6,652 bases of DNA from an uncultured Bdellovibrio sp. (lineage in GTDB: Bacteria; Bdellovibrionota; Bdellovibrionia; Bdellovibrionales; Bdellovibrionaceae): contig CAMLRE010000123.1 of assembly GCA_946482355.1 (NCBI GenBank), positions 1 through 6,652 on the forward strand. The letters are read 5' to 3'. The translations under genes were made by a program, and so were the position numbers. The notes under the pieces are model-generated. The model searched no databases and was not told the DNA's origin. It was given only the letters and a program-made list of their open reading frames with translations. Below, piece after piece: positions 6,284 through 6,652 of this stretch (the first letter of the stretch is position 1; the number at the start of each line of letters is the position of its first letter).

Positions 6284-6652
6284 CTATAACCAAGACGCTT
6301 TATAATCTTGTGCGTAGGCAGCTAATGTACGCGGTGCTTTTCCGGTAATGGCTTTTACGTTGTCAGTTGTGCGGGCGCTGTAACCTTCGCGTAAAAATCC
6401 CATAATCAACAGTAAAAAATCTGTGTAATCTTTTGGTAAACCGGCGGCTAATAATCCTGCTTTTAATTCTTCCGGTTTAATTTCTTGGTAAGTGATTGTT
6501 TTACCCGTCACTTTACTGATCGCTGCAGCCACTTGCGCGTGGTCGACAGATTCCGGACCTGTTAAATCAAAATCTTTATTGTTAAATTCATCAGTTGTTA
6601 AAAGTTTTGCGGCCACTGAAGCGATATCGCGTGCATCAATAAAGCTAACTTT
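6284..6652 (-). CDS. NmrA/YtfG-like NAD(P)-binding protein (atypical SDR), C-terminal part, 5' truncated by window edge
   Basis: The frame is open to the right edge, giving 122 visible residues, and the GTG at 6616 is internal. The visible part begins with VSFIDARDIASVAAKLL, the 'F.d.rDIA.vaa..L' element that follows the substrate region in NmrA-type and quinone oxidoreductase 2 (YtfG)-type proteins. Next come FDLTGPE, ISKVTGKTITY and the C-terminal helix region GYSARTTDNVKAITGKAPRTL...YAQDY, all usual in this family. The Rossmann GxxGxxG motif would be upstream, outside the window. By family knowledge these proteins bind NAD(P)H and act as quinone or other small-molecule reductases, or as redox sensors. 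Which applies here cannot be told. It shares orientation with the five-gene block but is separated by 135 bp, so it is probably not part of that operon. Confidence 0.88.
   Translation of the reverse strand, partial: KVSFIDARDIASVAAKLLTTDEFNNKDFDLTGPESVDHAQVAAAISKVTGKTITYQEIKPEELKAGLLAAGLPKDYTDFLLLIMGFLREGYSARTTDNVKAITGKAPRTLAAYAQDYKASWL

Overview
The window looks like chromosome from an AT-rich Gram-negative bacterium. Two proteins have Sec-type signal peptides and C-terminal aromatic residues typical of outer-membrane beta-barrels. Two-component signalling genes are dense, start codons include GTG, and base composition is even with no sign of mobile DNA. The style would fit a Bdellovibrio-like or other deltaproteobacterial-type predator or free-living organism. 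That placement is a guess from gene style, not something the sequence proves.

Layout, left to right. (1) Positions 3-983, plus strand: the 3' end of a hybrid sensor kinase (HATPase_c followed by a receiver domain), cut by the left edge. (2) Positions 952-6148, minus strand: a compact five-gene block, apparently one operon, transcribed right to left. Its order is an Rcp1-type single-domain response regulator (5636-6148), two tandem paralogous outer-membrane barrel proteins (4434-5618 and 3229-4425), a small secreted PstS-like substrate-binding-fold protein (2781-3221), and a membrane-bound HAMP-PAS histidine kinase (952-2784). Gaps are 17, 8 and 7 nt, and the last junction is a 4-nt ATGA overlap. 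Two of the Shine-Dalgarno (SD) sequences are built over the upstream TAG stop codon. (3) Positions 6149-6283: a 135-bp intergenic gap with an imperfect inverted repeat. (4) Positions 6284-6652, minus strand: the C-terminal part of an NmrA/YtfG-like NAD(P)-binding protein, cut by the right edge.

The five-gene block is the most interesting part. Its content and tight coupling suggest a cell-envelope sensing module. The two barrels would sit in the outer membrane, and the single-lobe PstS-like protein would sit in the periplasm next to the helical sensor domain of the kinase. The kinase has the HisKA/HATPase style of bacteriophytochrome-type kinases, which are known to pair with Rcp1-type receivers such as the first gene of the block. 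Periplasmic binding protein plus kinase pairs are known (TorT-TorS, LuxP-LuxQ, AioX-AioS). The combination here with duplicated barrels and a receiver-only output is, as far as I can tell, not a textbook system. Ligand and output are unknown.
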